Shown: positions 29,319 to 39,579 of the stretch, piece after piece
How positions within the stretch are numbered: position 1 is the first letter of the stretch
Layout of the letters: every line of letters begins with the position of its first letter
From: Ruania alba
Lineage (GTDB): Bacteria > Actinomycetota > Actinomycetes > Actinomycetales > Beutenbergiaceae
Length of the DNA stretch: 64,000 nt
Reading direction: 5' to 3'
NCBI RefSeq assembly: GCF_900105765.1
Contig: NZ_FNTX01000001.1
Location: forward strand, 1,274,387 to 1,338,386
Position numbers and translations under genes: made by a program
Notes under the pieces: model-generated
What the model was told of the DNA's origin: nothing
Databases searched by the model: none
The model's input: the letters and a program-made list of their open reading frames with translations, nothing else

Positions 29319-31010
29319 TCAGTCTGGTGGTGGGTCGGTGTGGCCGTGCGGGTTTGGGCGCGGTGGATCCGTGACCGTTTCGCTGCGTGGCTGGTCGTGC
29401 CTGCTTTCGGGCGGACTGCCGCCACGAGGGCTGCTCCGCCCGTTTCGCGCCCCCACGCTGGTGCCGGCGGTGGGAATGGGGTAGGTGCCGGTGGGTGTGA
29501 CCAGGTAATGCGCACCATCGGGTGCGGCCCAGTGATAGACGCCGGGGGTGATCATGGAATACGACCACCCGGTGTGAGTTTTCGCCCGGTGGTGACGTCG
29601 GCACAAGGCGGCCATATTCACCGAGCTGGTTCGGCCGCCCTGGTCGAAGGGAACAATGTGGTCCTGGTCGGCGGAACGCGCGGAGCGGTGGCAGTAGGGG
29701 AACCGGCACTGTCCGTCACGAAGAATGATCTGCTCGCGGAGTGTCGGGCTGGCCTCATAGGTAGTGGCATCGGTGCGCCCGGCCAGATCGATCACGGGAC
29801 GGACCAGTATTCGGCCGGCAGTGGAACACCATTGACGGATCTGTTCTTTGGTGACCGGTGATTTGGTGTTTTCGCACCGGCCCACGATCCCGGATCCGAA
29901 CACAGGGCCCGTTTCACCAGAGTTACCCGCACCCTCACCGGTACCGGAGCTCTCACCGGTGCCGGCTTCGGTGTGGTCGTTGAGGGCGTCAGCGGGCAGG
30001 TGCAGGTAGAGCATCACAGTCCGACCCATCCCACCAGTAGCACCTGGCGCCCCCACGACACTGGTCCCGGTCGTGGTGGTCGGTGCTGCGCCACCGCCGG
30101 AAACTCCTTCACTGCCGCCCTCACCGCTGCCGGGGGTGGTGGGGATCGGGAGTGTGGTGTGTCCGCGGGCGAGGTCGCCGATGGCGATGGAGCGGCGCAC
30201 ATCCTCACTCGTGCCGGGCAGGAACCCGGCCAGCACCCGCGCCTGGTCGGTGACCGCAGCCTCGAGATCCAACGCGTCGGTGAGGTCGAGGCCACCCTCG
30301 ACCCGCACCACCGACCCCACACCCAATCCTGCTCCTGGTCCAGGTGCTGCGGTGGTGCCTGCTTCATCGAGGCGGATGTCGAAGTGGCGCCCCTCCAACG
30401 CCGCTTCCTCATCCTTCGCGGCTTGGTCGGGGTCGAAGGTGGCCATCGCGGCACTCACGGTGCGTTCGATCTGCGCGGTCGTGCAGGATCCGATGGTCCA
30501 GGCCACCTGGGCGTCCACCCAGGCGGCACCGTCGAACGGGAGGCGTTTCGTCATCCGGGTCACTGCCCGTGCCCGGTGGATGCTGACCTGCCCGGCCCGC
30601 ACCCGTTCCCAGAGTTGGGGTAGCCGGTAGGCGAGCTCGACCACCACGCCCACATAGGCCAGGGCTGCTTCGTTCGACTGCCCCAGTGCGGTCGCCAACC
30701 GAGTGAACTCCAGGTCCGAGACCAACGGGGCACCATCCCCGGCCAGACGCATCGGCTGCTCCGTCCCCGGTAGTCCGGCGTGCTCGTCCGGAACCGGTAG
30801 GCCCGCGTGCTCGTCCGGGTCGAACACCGGCCCACCCCTCAAGGCGCCCAGGGTGGCCGGGTCGATCGCCCGCTCACCCACCCAGGCGATCACCAGCTCA
30901 GCACACGCCACATCAACCGCCCGAGCCGCAGTCCGGTTCTCGCGCACAGCAGCCAACACCGCATTCCCGGCCGGAGCCGAGAACGCGGAACCAGTGGCTG
31001 TCGAGGTCAT
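29319..31010 (-). CDS. DUF222 (13E12-type) HNH endonuclease-domain protein
   Basis: A 563-residue member of the 13E12/DUF222 family, common in multiple copies in actinobacterial genomes. The helical DUF222 part covers most of the protein; the C-terminal HNH domain reads CRFPYCHRSARSADQDHIVP then NMAALCRRHHRAKT, with the zinc Cys residues and the DH...H..H core present. A short internal duplication (DEHAGLP twice) lies near residue 85, and Gly/Thr-rich linkers follow. The cellular role of the family is not established. A degenerate copy of the 5' end lies upstream. Confidence 0.88.
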   Translation of the reverse strand: MTSTATGSAFSAPAGNAVLAAVRENRTAARAVDVACAELVIAWVGERAIDPATLGALRGGPVFDPDEHAGLPVPDEHAGLPGTEQPMRLAGDGAPLVSDLEFTRLATALGQSNEAALAYVGVVVELAYRLPQLWERVRAGQVSIHRARAVTRMTKRLPFDGAAWVDAQVAWTIGSCTTAQIERTVSAAMATFDPDQAAKDEEAALEGRHFDIRLDEAGTTAAPGPGAGLGVGSVVRVEGGLDLTDALDLEAAVTDQARVLAGFLPGTSEDVRRSIAIGDLARGHTTLPIPTTPGSGEGGSEGVSGGGAAPTTTTGTSVVGAPGATGGMGRTVMLYLHLPADALNDHTEAGTGESSGTGEGAGNSGETGPVFGSGIVGRCENTKSPVTKEQIRQWCSTAGRILVRPVIDLAGRTDATTYEASPTLREQIILRDGQCRFPYCHRSARSADQDHIVPFDQGGRTSSVNMAALCRRHHRAKTHTGWSYSMITPGVYHWAAPDGAHYLVTPTGTYPIPTAGTSVGARNGRSSPRGGSPPESRHDQPRSETVTDPPRPNPHGHTDPPPD

Positions 31011-31469
31011 GGCTTTATTCTCCCAGAGGGCACTGACATTGCGCTGGACAGCATCGGCACCTGTGGATAAGTTCCGGTCAGACGAGAGATGGTGATAGCC
31101 CGTCCTGGACCATTGACACAGAATCCCTCAGTCAGCGGTTCAGGAATGCTCATCCACACGGCAGCCAGCTCGTTCTCGACCCGTGCCGAGAACATGGAAC
31201 CAGTGGTTGTCAACGTCATCCCCACATTCTTCCAGCGGGGTATGACAGTGGACTTACCCAGGCCAGTTCCTGTGGAAACAGAAACGAGCGCCCCGGGTCA
31301 GTGGTGTGCAACCGACACCCCGGACATTGCCAGAGCCTCGCCTGCACACCGGTCCCGACTACAGGAAGCACGGCACGACCGGGCCCGAGAGCACGGAACG
31401 GCGGCCGGCAAGATTATGGCGAGCAGGACAGGCCCAGCGGGCAGGTCCAGCGTCGAGGTGCGAACAGGA
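31011..31469. other. 459-bp intergenic region between HNH and DUF3097 genes
   Basis: No intact gene. The proximal part is the promoter region of the HNH gene; 31161-31279 is a diverged copy of 30949-31070 (see the repeat entry). From about 31280 to 31469 I see nothing recognisable, only unsupported short open frames. Confidence 0.7.
31161..31279 (-). repeat. Diverged duplicate of the HNH gene's 5' end and promoter region
   Basis: Aligns base by base, with few gaps, to 30949-31070: shared blocks include GCAGCCA, GCCGAGAAC, GGAACCAGTGG and CCTGTGGA. On the minus strand it still encodes an N-terminus MTLTTTGSMFSARV (from 31219) like MTSTATGSAFSAPA of the intact gene, then loses similarity. It is probably the stump of a second 13E12 copy or a partial duplication. 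Confidence 0.75.
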
Positions 31470-32324
31470 TTATGGAGCAGTGACGAAGTCGACGAGCTCT
31501 TCCACTCGTCCCAGCAGACTGGGTTCGAGATCGCGATAGTCGCGCACCGTGCCCAGGATGCGCTTCCAGCCACGCGCGATATCGGCCTGATTGCTGGCCG
31601 GCCAGCCGAGCGCCGTCAGGGTCCCGACCTTGATGTCGGTACCCCGGGGCACGTGCGGCCATGCCTGTAGCCCGACCCGGGCAGGCTTGACGGCCTGCCA
31701 CACGTCCACGTACGGGTGCCCGACCACGAGCACATTGTCCGCGCCGAATCGCCGTACCACCTCGCTCGCCACCCGGGATTCCTTGCTCCCGGAGACGAGA
31801 TGGTCCACCAGCACGCCGACACGCCGCCCCGGCTCGGGTCCGAACTCGGTGAGACGCTCCTCCAGGTTGTCCACACCGTCGAGCAGCTCCACCACGACGC
31901 CCTCGATCCGCAGGTCGTCCCCCCAGACCTTCTCGACCAGCTCAGCGTCGTGCCGGCCCTCCACCCAGATGCGCGACCCCCGCGCCACACGCGCCCGTGC
32001 GTCCGCCACGGCGAGCGAGCCGGACGCCGTCCGGGCACGTCCCTGGGGTGCAGCGGCAGGTCGATGGGGAACCAGCCGCACCGGCTTGCCATCCACCCAG
32101 AATCCCGCGCCGAGCGGGAAGGTGCGGGTGCGCCCCTTCCGATCTTCAAGGACCACCACCTGCTGGCCACCGCTCTTCTCCACGCGGACCACGGCACCGA
32201 CCCACCCGGATTGCACATCCTCCACCACCAGCCCTGGTTCAGCCGGGATGTCCTGGGTGCGCACCCGGGTGCGCTCGTGCGGGTCCTGGGAGAGCACGTC
32301 CGTGCCGTATCGATCCTGAGTCAC
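31470..32324 (-). CDS. DUF3097-family protein
   Basis: A 284-residue protein conserved in actinobacteria. Recognisable parts are GLVVEDVQSGWVGAVVRVEK, the TOPRIM-like stretch IWVEGRHDAELVEKVWGDDL and VLVDHLVSGSKESRV. The function is unknown; the Glu and Asp residues of that stretch hint at a nucleotidyl or nuclease fold but this is not proved. GTG 32324 is chosen; a minus-strand TACTCT (32336-32331) ends six bases before it, suggesting a leaderless start. It is divergent from hrcA. Confidence 0.82.
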   Translation of the reverse strand: MTQDRYGTDVLSQDPHERTRVRTQDIPAEPGLVVEDVQSGWVGAVVRVEKSGGQQVVVLEDRKGRTRTFPLGAGFWVDGKPVRLVPHRPAAAPQGRARTASGSLAVADARARVARGSRIWVEGRHDAELVEKVWGDDLRIEGVVVELLDGVDNLEERLTEFGPEPGRRVGVLVDHLVSGSKESRVASEVVRRFGADNVLVVGHPYVDVWQAVKPARVGLQAWPHVPRGTDIKVGTLTALGWPASNQADIARGWKRILGTVRDYRDLEPSLLGRVEELVDFVTAP

Positions 32325-32398
32325 GCTGTGAGAGTAGAGGTGACAGCAGGCGCGCCCCAGGAGCCACGCGGTGAAGTGGGCGAGACAACCGCGTAGAA

Positions 32399-32425
32399 TT
32401 GGCACTCGCCCACGTCGAGTGCTTG
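32399..32425 (+). promoter_or_regulatory. CIRCE element upstream of hrcA
   Basis: TTGGCACTC-N9-GAGTGCTTG, one arm substitution away from the CIRCE consensus on each side, 21 bases before the hrcA start. TAGAAT at 32394-32399 is a good -10 hexamer touching the element, so HrcA bound here would block transcription. It is a classic autoregulatory site for the heat-shock repressor. Confidence 0.92.
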
Positions 32426-32446
32426 TTGAGCCAGGGAGGTGATCCG

Positions 32447-33493
32447 GTGAGTTCGCAGCGACAGTTGCAGGTATTGCGCGCCATCGTGCAGGACTACGTG
32501 CGCAGCCGCGAACCGGTCGGCTCGCGCAACCTGGTCGATCGGCACAACCTCAATGTCTCACCGGCCACGATCCGCAACGATATGGCGGCCCTCGAAGAGG
32601 GGGGCTACATCGCCCAGCCGCACACCTCGGCGGGGCGGATCCCCACGGACAAGGGGTACCGCCTGTTCGTGGATCAGATCTCGGTGATCAAGCCGCTCTC
32701 CGGGGTGGAGCGGCGAGCGATCGGTGAGCTGCTCGACGGTGCTGTGGACCTGGACGATGTGCTCGAGCGCACCGTCCGCCTGCTCGCTCAGCTCACCCAG
32801 CAGGTCGCCGTCGTCCAGTACCCGTCGTTGCGTCGCTCCGCGCTGCGACACGTCGAGCTGATCCCCACCAGCCCGCGTCACCTCCTCGTGGTGATCATCA
32901 CGGCGAACGGCCGAGTCGAGCAGCGCACGGTCGAGTCGGCCACCGAGCTCGACGAGACGATGGTCGCCGAATTGCGCGCCCGCGTGAACGCGGAGGTCGC
33001 CGGCCGCAACGCCGCTCGTCTGCGTTCGGTGCTGACGAGTGTGGAGGAGGCGTTCGCACCCGCCGACCGCCCGCTGGTCGCCGACGTGCTGGGGACGATC
33101 ACCGACACCTTGTCCGAAGATGCCGAAGAGCGCATCGTGATGGCAGGGACCGCCAACCTGGCCCGCTCCGACGTGGACTTCTCCGGCACCATCGGCCCGG
33201 TCCTCGAGGCGCTCGAGGAGCACGTCGTGCTCCTGCGGCTGCTCACCGAGATGGCTGCCGGGGACGTCGAGGCAGCCGCACGCAGGGACCACCCGCTCGC
33301 GGTGCGTATCGGCAGCGAGACGCACCATGAGAACCTGTTGGAGACGTCCATCGTCGCCAGCGGTTACGGTGGCGAGGGCACCGAGTCGGTCGGGCAGCTC
33401 GGAATCCTCGGCCCGACCCGGATGGATTACCCCACCACGATGGCCGCCGTGCGCGCCGTCGCCCGCTATCTCTCCCGCTTCCTCGGTGGCTGA
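32447..33493 (+). CDS. hrcA: Heat-inducible transcription repressor HrcA
   Basis: A 348-residue repressor of class I heat-shock genes. The N-terminal winged helix contains [20 protein letters not shown] and [20 protein letters not shown], then [18 protein letters not shown], all diagnostic. GTG 32447 is preceded by GGGAGGTGAT. It is autoregulated through the CIRCE element immediately upstream. dnaJ follows 32 bases later and is presumably under the same control. Confidence 0.96.
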   Translation: MSSQRQLQVLRAIVQDYVRSREPVGSRNLVDRHNLNVSPATIRNDMAALEEGGYIAQPHTSAGRIPTDKGYRLFVDQISVIKPLSGVERRAIGELLDGAVDLDDVLERTVRLLAQLTQQVAVVQYPSLRRSALRHVELIPTSPRHLLVVIITANGRVEQRTVESATELDETMVAELRARVNAEVAGRNAARLRSVLTSVEEAFAPADRPLVADVLGTITDTLSEDAEERIVMAGTANLARSDVDFSGTIGPVLEALEEHVVLLRLLTEMAAGDVEAAARRDHPLAVRIGSETHHENLLETSIVASGYGGEGTESVGQLGILGPTRMDYPTTMAAVRAVARYLSRFLGG

Positions 33494-33525
33494 CCCACCG
33501 TGACCTCCGACCCAGAAAGCCACAC

Positions 33526-34647
33526 GTGACCGACTACTACGCGACCCTGGGCGTCTCCCGCGACGCCAGCACCGAGGAGATCAAGCGGGCCTACCGCAAG
33601 CTCGCCCGGCAGCACCACCCGGACGTCGCCGGTCCGGGCAGTGAGGACAAGTTCAAGGACATCACTGCCGCCCACGAGGTGCTCTCCAACCCCGAGAAGC
33701 GCCAGATGTACGACATGGGCGGACAGCCCGGGATGGGCGGTGGTGGCGCCGGTGCCGGATTCGGCTTCTCCGACATCTTCGAGACCTTCTTCCAGGCAGC
33801 CGCCGGTGGCGGTGGCTCCCGTGGACCTGCGTCCCGGTCGCGCCGCGGTCAGGACGCCCTGCTGCGCATCAGCATCGACCTGAACGAGGCTGCATTCGGC
33901 GTCAGCAAGGACGTCGAGGTCGAGACCGCCGTCATGTGCACCACCTGCCGTGGCACCTGCTGCCGGCCCGGCACCAGCCCCACCACGTGTGAGATGTGCC
34001 ACGGTCGTGGCTCGGTGCAGCGGATGGCTCGCTCCTTCCTCGGCCAGGTGATGACCACCTCCGCCTGCGCCAACTGCTCCGGCTTCGGTACCACCATCAA
34101 CGACCCGTGCACCGAGTGCGCCGGCGAGGGCCGCGTGCGCACCCGCCGGACGGTCCGGGTGAACGTGCCGGCCGGCGTCGACGACGGCACTCGGATCAAG
34201 CTCACCGGGCAGGGTGAGGTGGGACCAGCCGGTGGGCCTCCGGCCGACCTCTACGTGGAGGTGCGGGAGAAGCGGCACCCGCTGTTCACGCGCCGCGGGG
34301 ACGACCTGCACTGCACGACTGACCTGCCCATGACAGCCGCAGCACTGGGCACGGTGCTCGAGCTGGAGACCCTGGATGGCACCCGCGAGCTCGACATCCG
34401 CCCGGGCACCCAGCCGGACGAGATCGTCACGCTGAGAGGTCTGGGTGTCGGGCACCTGAACGGTGGCGGACGAGGTGACCTGCACGTGCACGTCCAGGTC
34501 ACCGTGCCCACGAAGCTGGACGAGGACCAGGAGCGCCTGCTGCGTGAGCTGGCCGGGCTTCGGAGCGAAGAGCGCCCGGAGGCTCGTCTGGCACCGGCCG
34601 GCAACGGTGTCTTCTCCCGATTGCGGGAGAAGCTGCAGGGCCGGTGA
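33526..34647 (+). CDS. dnaJ: Chaperone protein DnaJ
   Basis: Hsp70 co-chaperone of 373 residues: J domain with His-Pro-Asp at residues 31-33, a short Gly/Phe-rich linker (GGQPGMGGGGAGAGFGF), a four-repeat zinc domain and the substrate-binding C-terminus. Zinc repeats two to four are regular (CEMCHGRG, CANCSGFG, CTECAGEG); the first is CTTCRGTC, with Cys in place of the last Gly. The hrcA-dnaJ-rsmE order marks this as the actinobacterial DnaJ2 rather than the dnaK-operon copy. It overlaps rsmE by four bases. Confidence 0.95.
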   Translation: MTDYYATLGVSRDASTEEIKRAYRKLARQHHPDVAGPGSEDKFKDITAAHEVLSNPEKRQMYDMGGQPGMGGGGAGAGFGFSDIFETFFQAAAGGGGSRGPASRSRRGQDALLRISIDLNEAAFGVSKDVEVETAVMCTTCRGTCCRPGTSPTTCEMCHGRGSVQRMARSFLGQVMTTSACANCSGFGTTINDPCTECAGEGRVRTRRTVRVNVPAGVDDGTRIKLTGQGEVGPAGGPPADLYVEVREKRHPLFTRRGDDLHCTTDLPMTAAALGTVLELETLDGTRELDIRPGTQPDEIVTLRGLGVGHLNGGGRGDLHVHVQVTVPTKLDEDQERLLRELAGLRSEERPEARLAPAGNGVFSRLREKLQGR

Positions 34648-35414
34648 GCCGCCCCGTCTTCCATGCGGTCGCGGGCGATCTCGACGGCGCCCGGTCGGGC
34701 CGGTCTGTCGTCCTCACCGGTGCAGACGCCCGGCACGCCGTCACGGTGCGGCGGGTACGCAGCGGTGAGGTGATCGACCTCGTCGACGGCGCAGGGTTGC
34801 GGGTCTCCGGCACCGTCACTGAGACGTCGGGTGGCCAGGACGCCACCGTCACGGTCACCGCCGAAAAGATCAGCAGCGAACCTGCCCCCGATCCGGAGCT
34901 GGTCCTGGTGCAGGCGCTGGCCAAGGGCGGGCGGGACGAGCTCGCCCTGGAAGCCGGCACCGAGGTGGGCCTGGACCGGGTGGTGCCCTGGCAGTCCGAA
35001 CGTTCGGTGGCCCAGTGGCGGGGCGAGAAGGCCCGCAAGGGGGTCGCCCGCTGGCAGCAGATCGCCCTCGCGGCAGCCAAGCAGTCGCGTCGGGCGTGGG
35101 TGCCGGTGGTCGAGGAGCTGCTGGTGGGGCGCCAGGTCCTCAAGACCGTCACGTCCGCCGTCGACGCACGCAGCACAGTGCTCGTGCTGCACGAGGAGGC
35201 GAGCGCCCCGATCGCTGAGGCGAGCATCGACGACTCAGCCGAGCAAGTGTTGGTGGTTGTGGGTCCCGAGGGAGGGCTCTCCGAGCCGGAGGTCACAGCC
35301 CTGACCGAAGTCGGAGCGCAGGCAGTCCGCCTCGGTCCGCACGTGCTCCGCACCTCGACGGCCGGGCCGATCGCGCTGGCGCTACTCGCTCAGCGGCTCG
35401 GTCGCTGGGCCTGA
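34644..35414 (+). CDS. rsmE: 16S rRNA (uracil(1498)-N(3))-methyltransferase
   Basis: A 256-residue SPOUT-class methyltransferase that modifies U1498 of 16S rRNA. The SAM-binding knot is visible as VVVGPEGGLSEPEVTAL and LGPHVLRTSTAGPIALALL; the N-terminal PUA-like part contains DARHAVTVRRVRSGEVIDL. GTG 34644 overlaps the dnaJ stop. The gene pair dnaJ-rsmE is widespread in actinobacteria. Confidence 0.95.
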   Translation: MSRPVFHAVAGDLDGARSGRSVVLTGADARHAVTVRRVRSGEVIDLVDGAGLRVSGTVTETSGGQDATVTVTAEKISSEPAPDPELVLVQALAKGGRDELALEAGTEVGLDRVVPWQSERSVAQWRGEKARKGVARWQQIALAAAKQSRRAWVPVVEELLVGRQVLKTVTSAVDARSTVLVLHEEASAPIAEASIDDSAEQVLVVVGPEGGLSEPEVTALTEVGAQAVRLGPHVLRTSTAGPIALALLAQRLGRWA

Positions 35415-35489
35415 GGACGATATGAGGTCGGCGCCTGTCGGGTCGCCTCGGTAGGATCGACATATCCGAGCCCACCCACGAGGGGAAGA

Positions 35490-36584
35490 TTGGGGACATC
35501 CGCCCCGCCCATGACAAGTTCCAGCTCTCCCGCCGCTGACGGTTCCGTGCGGCATCAGGTGACCATTCCCGAGCACGTGCCCATGGTCGCGTTGCTCGGT
35601 CAACGTGACGAAGTGCTCACCGCCATCGAGGCAGGTTTTCCCTCGGTGGATGTCCACGTGCGCGGCAACGTGGTCACCCTGACCGGACGCCCGGGCGACG
35701 TCGCCCTCGCCGAACGGCTCGTGGACGAGCTCAGCGAGATCGCCTCCTCGGCCACGCCGCTCACCTCGGATGCAGTGGAGCGGGCGATCAAGATCCTCAC
35801 CGACAGCACCACCGATCGCCCCGCCCAGGTGCTCACGATGAACATCCTGTCCAACCGGGGCAAGACCATCCGGCCCAAGACGCTCGGACAGAAGGAGTAC
35901 GTCGAGTCGATCGATCGGAACACCCTGGTGTTCGGGATCGGACCGGCCGGTACCGGGAAGACCTACCTGGCGATGGCCAAGGCGGTGCAGGCGCTGCAGG
36001 CCAAGCAGGTGAACCGGATCGTGCTCACTCGCCCCGCAGTGGAGGCAGGCGAGCGCCTCGGGTTCCTCCCCGGTTCGCTGAACGACAAGATCGATCCGTA
36101 CCTGCGCCCGCTCTATGACGCGTTGCACGACATGGTGGACCCGGAGTCGATCCCGCGGTTGATGGCCGCCGGCACCATTGAAGTGGCCCCGTTGGCGTAC
36201 ATGCGCGGACGCACCCTCAACGATGCGTTCATCATCCTCGACGAGGCGCAGAACACCTCAGCCGAGCAGATGAAGATGTTCCTCACCCGGCTCGGTTTCG
36301 GGTCCAAGATCGTGGTGACCGGCGACGTGACGCAGATCGATCTGCCCGGTGGGGCGGACTCGGGGCTGCGGGTGGTGCAGGACATCCTCACCGATCTCGA
36401 CGATGTCGCGTTCTGCCGACTTACCAGCGCCGACGTGGTGCGGCACCGGTTGGTGGCCGACATCATCGATGCCTACTCGCGGTTCGAGACGGAGCGTCCC
36501 AGTGCCTCGGCCCGCGCCGAGCACGGTGGTCGAGGCTCGCGACCCTCCCGTCCGGCACGAGGCAGCTCGGAGGGGCATCGATGA
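35490..36584 (+). CDS. phoH: PhoH-like ATPase
   Basis: A P-loop ATPase of the PhoH family, linked to RNA metabolism and ribosome maturation with YbeY. Walker [17 protein letters not shown] and Walker [12 protein letters not shown] are present; the N-terminal part is KH-like. Two starts are possible: TTG 35490 behind AGGGGA (364 residues) or ATG 35511 without a ribosome site (357 residues). A -10-like TAGGAT lies at 35452-35457. The stop overlaps ybeY by four bases. Confidence 0.92.
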   Translation: MGTSAPPMTSSSSPAADGSVRHQVTIPEHVPMVALLGQRDEVLTAIEAGFPSVDVHVRGNVVTLTGRPGDVALAERLVDELSEIASSATPLTSDAVERAIKILTDSTTDRPAQVLTMNILSNRGKTIRPKTLGQKEYVESIDRNTLVFGIGPAGTGKTYLAMAKAVQALQAKQVNRIVLTRPAVEAGERLGFLPGSLNDKIDPYLRPLYDALHDMVDPESIPRLMAAGTIEVAPLAYMRGRTLNDAFIILDEAQNTSAEQMKMFLTRLGFGSKIVVTGDVTQIDLPGGADSGLRVVQDILTDLDDVAFCRLTSADVVRHRLVADIIDAYSRFETERPSASARAEHGGRGSRPSRPARGSSEGHR

Positions 36585-37033
36585 GTGTGGAGATCACCAA
36601 CGAGTCCGGGCACCGCCTGGACGAGTCCGAGTTCGCTGCGTTGGCTCGGCACGTGCTCGACGCGATGCACGTGCACCCGCAGGCCGAGCTGGAGATCCGG
36701 TTCGCCGACACCGAGGTGATGTCCGAGCTGCACGTGCGGTGGATGGACGAAGACGGCCCCACCGATGTGCTCTCCTTCCCGATGGACGAGCTCCGCCCGG
36801 GTGTGGAGGGGGAGCCCAGCGCTGAGGGCATGCTCGGCTCGATCGTGGTGTGTCCGGACGTGGCTCAGGAGCAGGCGCGCACCGCCGGTCACTCGGCCGA
36901 GGAGGAGATGCTGCTGCTCGCCACGCACGGGATCCTGCACCTGCTCGGTTTCGATCACGTCGAGCCTGAGGAGGAGAAGGAGATGTTCGGCCTGCAACGC
37001 CAGCTCCTGCTCACCTTCCTGGCGGGCCGATGA
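36581..37033 (+). CDS. ybeY: Endoribonuclease YbeY (rRNA maturation factor)
   Basis: A 150-residue zinc-dependent RNase needed for 16S rRNA 3'-end maturation. The metal-binding motif is His117-x3-His121-x5-His127 in [11 protein letters not shown]. It overlaps phoH upstream and era downstream by four bases each. Many actinobacteria have a CBS/transporter-associated (hemolysin-like) gene between ybeY and era; it is missing here. Confidence 0.95.
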   Translation: MSVEITNESGHRLDESEFAALARHVLDAMHVHPQAELEIRFADTEVMSELHVRWMDEDGPTDVLSFPMDELRPGVEGEPSAEGMLGSIVVCPDVAQEQARTAGHSAEEEMLLLATHGILHLLGFDHVEPEEEKEMFGLQRQLLLTFLAGR

Positions 37034-37965
37034 GCGGCCAGATGAAGGCGCCCGACGGCGGGGCGCGCGATCACCGCGCAGGTTTCGTCTGTGTGGTGGG
37101 TCGCCCGAACGCCGGCAAGTCGACCCTGACGAACGCCCTGGTGGGGCAGAAGGTGGCGATCACCTCGGGTCGCCCGCAGACGACCCGGCACGTCATCCGC
37201 GGCATCGTGCACCGGGACGACACTCAGCTGATCCTGGTGGACACTCCTGGAGTGCACCGCCCGCGCACCCTGCTCGGGGAGCGGTTGAACGAGCTCGTGA
37301 TCGGCACGCTGGCCGAGGTGGACGCGATCGCCTTCTGCCTGCCCGCTGATCAGAAGGTCGGACCGGGGGACCGGTACATCGCGGCCCGGCTCGCGGAGGC
37401 ACGCACTCCCGTGGTGGCGGTGGCCACCAAGTCCGACGCCGTCGGTCGCCCGCGCCTGACCGAGCACCTGCTGCAGGTGGCCGAGCTGGGCGAGTGGGCC
37501 GACGTCATACCCGTCGCTGCCCCCACCGGGTACCAGCTGGACGAGCTCGTGGAGGTGTTCCGCAGCCACATGCCGCAGTCGCCTCCGCTGTACCCGGACG
37601 GCGAGCTCACCGACGAGCCGGAGCACGTGATGGTAGCTGAACTGGTGCGGGAGGCCGCTCTGGACGGTGTTCGTGAGGAGCTCCCGCACTCCCTGGCGGT
37701 GGTGGTGGAGGAGATCGTGCCGCGAGAGCGGCCAGCGAAGGACGGACGTGAGTTGCTGGATGTGCGGGTGAACCTCTTTGTGGAGCGAGACTCGCAGAAG
37801 GCCATCGTGATCGGCACTCGCGGTTCCCGGCTCCGTGAGGTCGGCACTCGGGCACGCCGCGGTATCGAGGCGCTGCTCGGCGCTGCGGTCTACCTGGACC
37901 TGCACGTGAAGGTGGCCAAGGACTGGCAGCGGGACCCCAAGCACCTCCAGCGCCTGGGGTTCTGA
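37030..37965 (+). CDS. era: GTPase Era
   Basis: A ribosome assembly GTPase binding the 3' end of 16S rRNA. The 311-residue product has G1 [10 protein letters not shown]2 TTRHVIRG, G3 DTPGVHRP, G4 TKSD and a C-terminal KH domain with [20 protein letters not shown]. The last gene of the phoH-ybeY-era run, all overlapping. Confidence 0.95.
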   Translation: MSGQMKAPDGGARDHRAGFVCVVGRPNAGKSTLTNALVGQKVAITSGRPQTTRHVIRGIVHRDDTQLILVDTPGVHRPRTLLGERLNELVIGTLAEVDAIAFCLPADQKVGPGDRYIAARLAEARTPVVAVATKSDAVGRPRLTEHLLQVAELGEWADVIPVAAPTGYQLDELVEVFRSHMPQSPPLYPDGELTDEPEHVMVAELVREAALDGVREELPHSLAVVVEEIVPRERPAKDGRELLDVRVNLFVERDSQKAIVIGTRGSRLREVGTRARRGIEALLGAAVYLDLHVKVAKDWQRDPKHLQRLGF

Positions 37966-38029
37966 CGCGAGTGTGCCCGTTCAGGCGCTTCGACGCCTGG
38001 CGCCGATCAGAGATGGATAATCTGACACG

Positions 38030-39529
38030 GTGAAGTACCGGAAGATCGTGGTGACGCTGGTCATCGTCATCGTCTTCGGGATGATCGGTTCGCTCAGCGG
38101 TCCCCGGTGGACACCACAGCCGCTCGAAGAGACCATCGTCCCCGAGAGCGAGGACGTGGCGATCGGTGGACCCGTGCGCACGGACCCGGTCGGTACGTAT
38201 GAGATCGACCAGCAGGTCTTCGAGGTCGCTCTGGATGGCGCCCAGGTGCTGGCCACCCTGACGTTCCCCGTCGGGGCGCCGGGGGAGCGCCCCGGGATGC
38301 TCTTCATGCACGGTGCGGGCACCGGGGCGCACACCAACTTCGCCGACCAGGCGCAAGCATTGGCCAGCGCCGGCGTGTACGTGCTGGTGCCGGCGAAGCG
38401 GCTGGACACGTACACCACGGCGAGTCGGGACTACCCCGCGATGGCACAGGACTACCTGGCCTCGTGGGAGGTGCTGAGGGACTGGCCCGGGGTCGACCCG
38501 GCCCGGGTGGGCGTCTATGGGGAGAGCGAAGGGGCCTGGATCGCCCCGATCGCTGCCGTGCAACAGCCTGCGGTGGCGTTCGTGATCCTCGTTTCCGCGC
38601 CAGTGGTGGCGCCGCGAGAACAGGTGGCCTTCGCGGCGGACTCGTACCTGCGCAATGTGGGTGTGCCGGAGTCGTTGTTGCGCGCCATCCCTCGCGGAGT
38701 GGGAGCTCAGCCGCCCGGCGGGGGGTTCGAGTACGCGGACTTCGACGCTGAACCATGGCACAGCCGTGTCACTCAGCCGGTGCTGATGACCTACGGCACC
38801 GACGATCCGTCGATGCCGATCGTGCAGGGCCCGTTGGTGTTCATCGACAGCATGGCCGAGGCGGGGAACACCGACTACACGGTGCGCTACTTTCAGGGTG
38901 CGAATCACGGCCTGCGTCTCGACGGGGAGCTGGTCGAGGGGTTCGTGGACGTGCTGGCCCGTTGGACGCTGGGGCTGCCGGAGACCGCGGACGCCGAACC
39001 GAGGATCGCCGGTGCGCAGCCGGAGCAGCGCTTCCGTGCGGCACCGTTGGACCACCCACACTGGTACGCCGACGGCGACATGCTGGTCTGGACGCTCCTG
39101 GGGTCGTTCGTGCTCCTGCTGGTTGCCCCGGTGGTGTGGTTGGCGGGCCGTGGCGTGGCCCGGATCCGGGGGCGTCACCCGCACACGTTCCCACCACCGC
39201 TGGCGCGATTCACGGCCGCAGTGTCACTGAGCTCGGTGGCGATCATGGTGGTCTTCGCGGCCTACGTCGCCTATGTGGCCTCGCTGGCGCTCAACTACCG
39301 CACCGACGACCTCGTCGTGCACGGTGGTTGGATCGCCTTGCACGCGCTGGGCATCCTCACCGTCGGAGTAGGGGTGCGATCGGTGGATGCCGCTGCGAAC
39401 GCGCGTCGTACGCTCGGCCGGACCGCGTTCAGCGCCAGGCAGGCGGTGATCTGGTGGAGCGCGCATCTCGGTGCGACGTCGTTGCTGATCATCGCCGCGT
39501 ACTGGGGGGTGTTCCCGACCCTCTTCTGA
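38030..39529 (+). CDS. Membrane-anchored alpha/beta hydrolase
   Basis: A 499-residue protein with an N-terminal transmembrane segment (VVTLVIVIVFGMIGSL), an extracytoplasmic alpha/beta-hydrolase domain and several C-terminal membrane helices. Catalytic elements are visible: nucleophile elbow GESEG, acid in YGTDDPSMP and His in GANHGLRLDG; LFMHGAGTGAH is the oxyanion loop. The substrate is unknown. TAATCT at 38018-38023 ends six bases before the GTG and there is no Shine-Dalgarno, suggesting a leaderless start. It precedes the kinase/FHA locus with a 50-base gap. Confidence 0.8.
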   Translation: MKYRKIVVTLVIVIVFGMIGSLSGPRWTPQPLEETIVPESEDVAIGGPVRTDPVGTYEIDQQVFEVALDGAQVLATLTFPVGAPGERPGMLFMHGAGTGAHTNFADQAQALASAGVYVLVPAKRLDTYTTASRDYPAMAQDYLASWEVLRDWPGVDPARVGVYGESEGAWIAPIAAVQQPAVAFVILVSAPVVAPREQVAFAADSYLRNVGVPESLLRAIPRGVGAQPPGGGFEYADFDAEPWHSRVTQPVLMTYGTDDPSMPIVQGPLVFIDSMAEAGNTDYTVRYFQGANHGLRLDGELVEGFVDVLARWTLGLPETADAEPRIAGAQPEQRFRAAPLDHPHWYADGDMLVWTLLGSFVLLLVAPVVWLAGRGVARIRGRHPHTFPPPLARFTAAVSLSSVAIMVVFAAYVAYVASLALNYRTDDLVVHGGWIALHALGILTVGVGVRSVDAAANARRTLGRTAFSARQAVIWWSAHLGATSLLIIAAYWGVFPTLF

Positions 39530-39579
39530 CCACCGTAGGATCGACCGCAGCTCAAGTCGGAAGGGCTGGGCGAGAAAGG

